DNA of 64,000 bases from NCBI GenBank assembly GCA_902596925.1, contig CACJVT010000002.1, forward strand, positions 62,001 to 126,000, in the 5' to 3' direction. Each line of letters begins with the position of its first letter. Within the stretch, counting starts at the first letter, position 1. The DNA comes from an uncultured Pelagibacteraceae bacterium (GTDB lineage: Bacteria > Pseudomonadota > Alphaproteobacteria > Pelagibacterales > Pelagibacteraceae). Shown piece after piece: positions 61,234-64,000 of this stretch. Under the pieces are notes generated by a model, which worked only from the letters and a program-made list of their open reading frames with translations, was not told where the DNA came from and searched no databases. A program made the translations under genes and the position numbers.

Positions 61234-61977
61234 TTACTGATTTAACATCCATTTAACATTGTTAAATGCTGTGTAGCTACCGTAAAGAAATATTCTCTTT
61301 TCGTCTTGAAAAGAATTAAAGTTTTCAACACCATGTATTGAGTCTGGGCTGGATAAAAAAACTATTAATTTACCAAATTCAGGTTTTATTTTAGTAAATA
61401 AATCTAAATCATCTTTCTTTGGAAATCTCTCATAAAAATTATTATTATCATTTTTATATTTGTAAATTTCTAAAGATCCTCCACTTTTTATATTAGTTGT
61501 ATTTAAATAAAGTAAAAAACTCAGAATTCGACTATGTTTATCATGATGAGGTTCTCTTGAGTAATTTTTTTCAGCTATCGAAAAATCCATCTCTAAGTAA
61601 AATTTTTTTTTATACAAAAAAGGAAGAAATTGATTAATTTTTTTATCTTTTTTAGTTATTTTATTAAGAAATGTAGTATAGTTATTTTTTAAATCAAATT
61701 TACTTAGTGAATTATTTAATTCATTAAATAAAAAATTATAGGTACTTTCTTTATTAAAAAAATTAAAAATATGATTACAATATTTTAGTTTTGTAAAAAA
61801 GTTACTTGAATATTTATAACGGCCACCCATCACCATTTCAGTATTTTCTTTTCTTTTAATTTCTAAAATTTCATTACAGATAAGATTTTGATTTTCTTTC
61901 TTTAAAAAATCATCTGATATATCTGATATCATCAAAGGAAAGGGGTTAGTCAAAATTTTTTTATTTTTAAAATCCAT
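61234..61977 (-). CDS. 2-oxoglutarate/Fe(II) oxygenase-like protein
   Basis: 247 residues. The iron-binding triad of the prolyl-4-hydroxylase-type fold is visible: His144-x-Asp146 in EPHHDKHSR, distal His215 in SSPDSIHGVENF, and Arg228 in DEKRIFLYG, which would bind 2-oxoglutarate. LLYLNTTNIKSGGSLEIY between them is the typical double-stranded beta-helix strand pair. The substrate is unknown; such enzymes hydroxylate sugars, lipids or proteins. The gene starts 2 nt after the SGNH gene stops, so the two form one unit. It is very rich in Asn, Lys, Ile and Phe. It lies in the segment between tRNA-Thr and its decayed copy, which suggests horizontal gain. Confidence 0.78.
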   Translation of the reverse strand: MDFKNKKILTNPFPLMISDISDDFLKKENQNLICNEILEIKRKENTEMVMGGRYKYSSNFFTKLKYCNHIFNFFNKESTYNFLFNELNNSLSKFDLKNNYTTFLNKITKKDKKINQFLPFLYKKKFYLEMDFSIAEKNYSREPHHDKHSRILSFLLYLNTTNIKSGGSLEIYKYKNDNNNFYERFPKKDDLDLFTKIKPEFGKLIVFLSSPDSIHGVENFNSFQDEKRIFLYGSYTAFNNVKWMLNQ

Positions 61978-61979
61978 AA

Positions 61980-63089
61980 TTAGTTAAAATCATTTTGTAT
62001 AAGATCATAAATATTTTCAGCAATCTTTTTATTTGCATAAGGAGAATAATGAACTTTGTCAATATATCCTAACTTTTTAGAATTTTTGAGTGCATCTGAT
62101 ATATTTGTTATTCCTTTAACTTCTTTTAAAACATTCCACCTTTTTTTCATATAATTTATAGAACTTTCATTACCAACTAAATTTTTAATAACTCCACGAC
62201 TTTGTTTTTTGAAATATACCCCGTGTATTGTAGCAAATGGTTGTAAGAGATTATAGCAGTTTAACTCATAATTTTTACAAATACTATTTCTGATAACTAT
62301 ATTTTTTTCTAAAATTACTTTAATATTTTTGAAAAACTCATTTGAGTAATTTGTTTTTGTTTTAGAAATATTATTTTTTTTTATTATTCTTTTAAAAAAT
62401 TGATTTATTGTTAAACTATCAAGAAAAATTAAAAATCCTATATTTTGCATATTCCAGAATTTTTGATTTGAAATACTGTATAATTGAGTGAGAAGAGCTG
62501 TATTTCTAGGTTTACTATCTCCATGCTCATTAATACCATCTAAAAAAATGATAATGTCTTTTGACTTAATGTTATTATTGAGAATATGTTTTTGAAACAA
62601 TATTGTCTCTTGAAATGAAAAATAGCTTCTTCTGCCATAATTTTTCACACAAATATTTTTCTTATCATTAATTAACATTTGACCCAGATAACTTCCTATG
62701 GTTTGACTATCTGTTACACCAGCACCAAAAGTCGTACTGCCACCGTACAAAAATATAAATTTTTCACATTCTGTTGGCGAAATTGTTTTTCTTCCTAATT
62801 CAGGGTTCACATTAACGAACTTATTATTATAGCCTTGATTTTCTGCGAAACCTAGAAAAGGTGCATACTCGTATTTTCTAGTTGTGATGTATGTTTCAAT
62901 ATAAAGGGTTAATGCATCTTGTTTATTTAGGTTTAAAGCTTTTCTGACTATTTCATCAAATGGTTCGAAATCTTTAAACTTATATTTTGTTCTAATTTCC
63001 CAAATCCAACCTAATAAAAAATTTAAAACTATAAATAGCAAAATCGAAATTAAAAAAACATTCGCAATTTGTTGAATTTTATTTTTCAT
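61980..63089 (-). CDS. Membrane-anchored SGNH/GDSL-hydrolase-like protein
   Basis: 369 residues from the ATG at 63089, chosen because a signal-anchor helix (about 9-30) then follows directly; an open frame extends 39 codons further upstream without resemblance to a protein start. Four SGNH blocks can be seen: Ser118 in YGGSTTFGAGV (block I), the Gly of KNYGRRSYFS (block II), Asn187 in FLDGINEHGD (block III), and Asp344-x-x-His347 in IDKVHYSPYA (block V). Such proteins remove or move acyl groups, often on exported polysaccharide. With the neighbouring oxygenase and the nucleotide-sugar gene this points to surface-glycan modification (inference). Confidence 0.75.
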   Translation of the reverse strand: MKNKIQQIANVFLISILLFIVLNFLLGWIWEIRTKYKFKDFEPFDEIVRKALNLNKQDALTLYIETYITTRKYEYAPFLGFAENQGYNNKFVNVNPELGRKTISPTECEKFIFLYGGSTTFGAGVTDSQTIGSYLGQMLINDKKNICVKNYGRRSYFSFQETILFQKHILNNNIKSKDIIIFLDGINEHGDSKPRNTALLTQLYSISNQKFWNMQNIGFLIFLDSLTINQFFKRIIKKNNISKTKTNYSNEFFKNIKVILEKNIVIRNSICKNYELNCYNLLQPFATIHGVYFKKQSRGVIKNLVGNESSINYMKKRWNVLKEVKGITNISDALKNSKKLGYIDKVHYSPYANKKIAENIYDLIQNDFN

Positions 63090-63256
63090 TAATTTAAGAC
63101 AATTTACCTCAAAAAAATTAGATCTACTACAAAATACTCTATCATAAATTAAATATGTGATATCAATATTTACTTTTTGTATTACATTCAAATTATTGAT
63201 AACCAAAAAATATTTACAACTAATATTGAAAACAATTATTTGATTTAACTAATATA

Positions 63257-63306
63257 GTTGATTTACAATTAATAAAACCATAGTTTTAATCTGTGCGGGA
63301 GCAGCT
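63257..63306 (+). pseudogene. Decayed direct copy of the 3' half of tRNA-Thr (attachment-site remnant)
   Basis: Aligned without gaps to 61145-61194 (anticodon stem to the CCA end of tRNA-Thr), 34 of 50 positions agree. Of 16 differences, 12 are transitions and 11 change G or C to A or T, as expected for a dead copy in AT-biased DNA. The longest shared blocks are TTGATTT, CAAT/AATA and GTGCGGG. Upstream of 63257 the similarity stops, so there is no 5' half. Same strand as tRNA-Thr, 2.1 kb downstream, ending exactly at the stop of the next gene. This is the layout left by integration into a tRNA 3' end. Not a working tRNA. Confidence 0.65.
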
Positions 63307-64000
63307 CTAATTATTAAAATAATCTTTTAATTGTTTAAGACTGTAATTGTACATATCTTTTTTCTTGTAATATGCATCATACCAATTAACTGTTAATTTA
63401 ATTGTATTTTCTAAATTAAGTTTTGGCTTATAATTGATTTTTCTTTTTGCATTTAAACTTGATAATCTTAAGATTGAACTTTCGTATTGTTTTTTTTTTT
63501 TAATAATTACTTTTAGTTTTCTGTAACTACCAATTTTTTTTATCAGACTAACTAATTTAATTACTTTAATATTTGATTTTAAGTTTGGAGCAATATTAAA
63601 AATTTCTGGTTCATTAGAATTTTTTGTCTTTTTTATTATAGCAAGATTAAAAAAATTTAATATTTCAAAAATATGTTGCCATGGTCTTATTGCATTAGGA
63701 TTTCGTATTTGTATCTTTTTAAAACTATATAGACACCTAAAAATGTCAGGAATTATTCTATATTTATTCCAATCACCACCACCTATAATATTGCCTGCGC
63801 GTAAAATAATTATTTCTATTTTTTTTTTATAAATTGATGATTTATATGTGGTAGTTATTATATCCTGACATGATTTACTTGAACTATATGGATCTATTCC
63901 ACCCAAAGATGAGTTTTCATTTAAAATCTTTCCATTTAAATTTCGATAAACTTTATCTGAAGTAAAAATAATTATTTTTTTGATTGATTTAATTTCTTTA
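63307..64000 (-). CDS. rfbG: CDP-glucose 4,6-dehydratase-like NAD-dependent epimerase/dehydratase (5' end outside window)
   Basis: The last 231 or so residues of an extended short-chain dehydrogenase/reductase. The frame is open to the right edge, so the N-terminus with the NAD-binding motif is missing. Seen: IIIFTSDKVYRN, the catalytic Tyr-x3-Lys in GGIDPYSSSKS, then RAGNIIGGGDWNKYRIIPDIFR and IRNPNAIRPWQH, a set of motifs that I associate with CDP-glucose 4,6-dehydratase. The enzyme starts synthesis of CDP-linked dideoxy or branched sugars for surface polysaccharide. The stop codon lies directly next to the tRNA-Thr remnant. Confidence 0.85.
   Translation of the reverse strand, partial: KEIKSIKKIIIFTSDKVYRNLNGKILNENSSLGGIDPYSSSKSCQDIITTTYKSSIYKKKIEIIILRAGNIIGGGDWNKYRIIPDIFRCLYSFKKIQIRNPNAIRPWQHIFEILNFFNLAIIKKTKNSNEPEIFNIAPNLKSNIKVIKLVSLIKKIGSYRKLKVIIKKKKQYESSILRLSSLNAKRKINYKPKLNLENTIKLTVNWYDAYYKKKDMYNYSLKQLKDYFNN

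Noticed and set aside
63090-63206. Upstream extension of the SGNH-like protein to 63206.
   Set aside because: The 39 extra residues do not resemble a signal or domain and place the signal-anchor helix far from the N-terminus.
63230-63306. A working tRNA-Val(TAC): the anticodon and T arms at 63257-63306 can still pair and the loop would read TAC.
   Set aside because: No matching 5' acceptor strand or D arm can be found upstream, CCA is replaced by GCT, and several stem pairs are only G:T. A dead tRNA-Thr 3' half fits better.
1-64000. CRISPR arrays, insertion sequences, prophage genes, rRNA genes and riboswitches.
   Set aside because: I looked for regularly spaced repeats, transposase motifs and known leader shapes in all gaps and saw none; the gaps are mostly too short to hold them.

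Overview
The window reads as a piece of a streamlined, AT-rich alphaproteobacterial chromosome, most likely a marine SAR11 (Candidatus Pelagibacter-type) organism. I infer this from very tight packing (many 1-4 nt gene overlaps and almost no intergenic space), strong A/T bias at silent positions, the soxBDAG sarcosine-oxidase operon, GatCAB, and the order tuf-tRNA-Trp-secE-nusG-rplKAJL-rpoBC-rpsLG-fusA-rpsJ. No database search was possible, so the taxon is an inference.

Left third (1-12.4 kb): a minus-strand group (partial rel/spoT, folK, smpB, dapA) faces a plus-strand lytic transglycosylase. A tRNA-Ser follows, then the plus-strand sarcosine-oxidase operon soxB-soxD-soxA-soxG. soxA is split by one extra A in a run of six. 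Next come a solute-binding protein and a single amino-acid-type ABC permease with no ATPase beside it.

Middle (12.4-30.7 kb): housekeeping genes in short blocks of alternating direction. These are a secreted nuclease, a MATE exporter, trhO, an O-methyltransferase and gatCAB on the minus strand; ruvX-pyrB-pyrX-plsY-topA-small secreted protein-ridA on the plus strand; galU-ugd on the minus strand; panC on the plus strand; mgtE on the minus strand; and lipB on the plus strand. The convergent gene pairs overlap or are separated by only about 3 nt.

Right half (30.6-60.2 kb): one continuous minus-strand run of information-processing genes. In transcription order it is tRNA-Tyr, tRNA-Gly, tuf, tRNA-Trp, secE, nusG, rplK, rplA, rplJ, rplL, rpoB, rpoC, rpsL, rpsG, fusA, then the S10, spc and alpha ribosomal-protein genes with secY and adk inside, rpoA, rplQ and rluC. 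Within the run I can place internal promoter-like sites ahead of rpsL and rpsM and a strong hairpin between rplL and rpoB. rpmD (L30) is missing from its usual place between rpsE and rplO.

Right end (60.2-64 kb): rlmB and tRNA-Thr(TGT) on the plus strand, then accessory genes on the minus strand: a 2OG-Fe(II) oxygenase-like protein, a membrane-anchored SGNH-hydrolase-like protein, and the 3' part of a CDP-glucose 4,6-dehydratase-like gene. Between the last two lies a decayed direct copy of the 3' half of tRNA-Thr (63257-63306, 34 of 50 positions identical without gaps, differences mostly GC-to-AT). This looks like the far attachment site of a small island inserted at tRNA-Thr, and it is the most interesting signal here. 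No stretch over 300 bases lacks a gene. The longest are 63090-63306 (remnant tRNA) and 47463-47621 (rpsL promoter and leader). I saw no CRISPR array, insertion sequence or rRNA gene.
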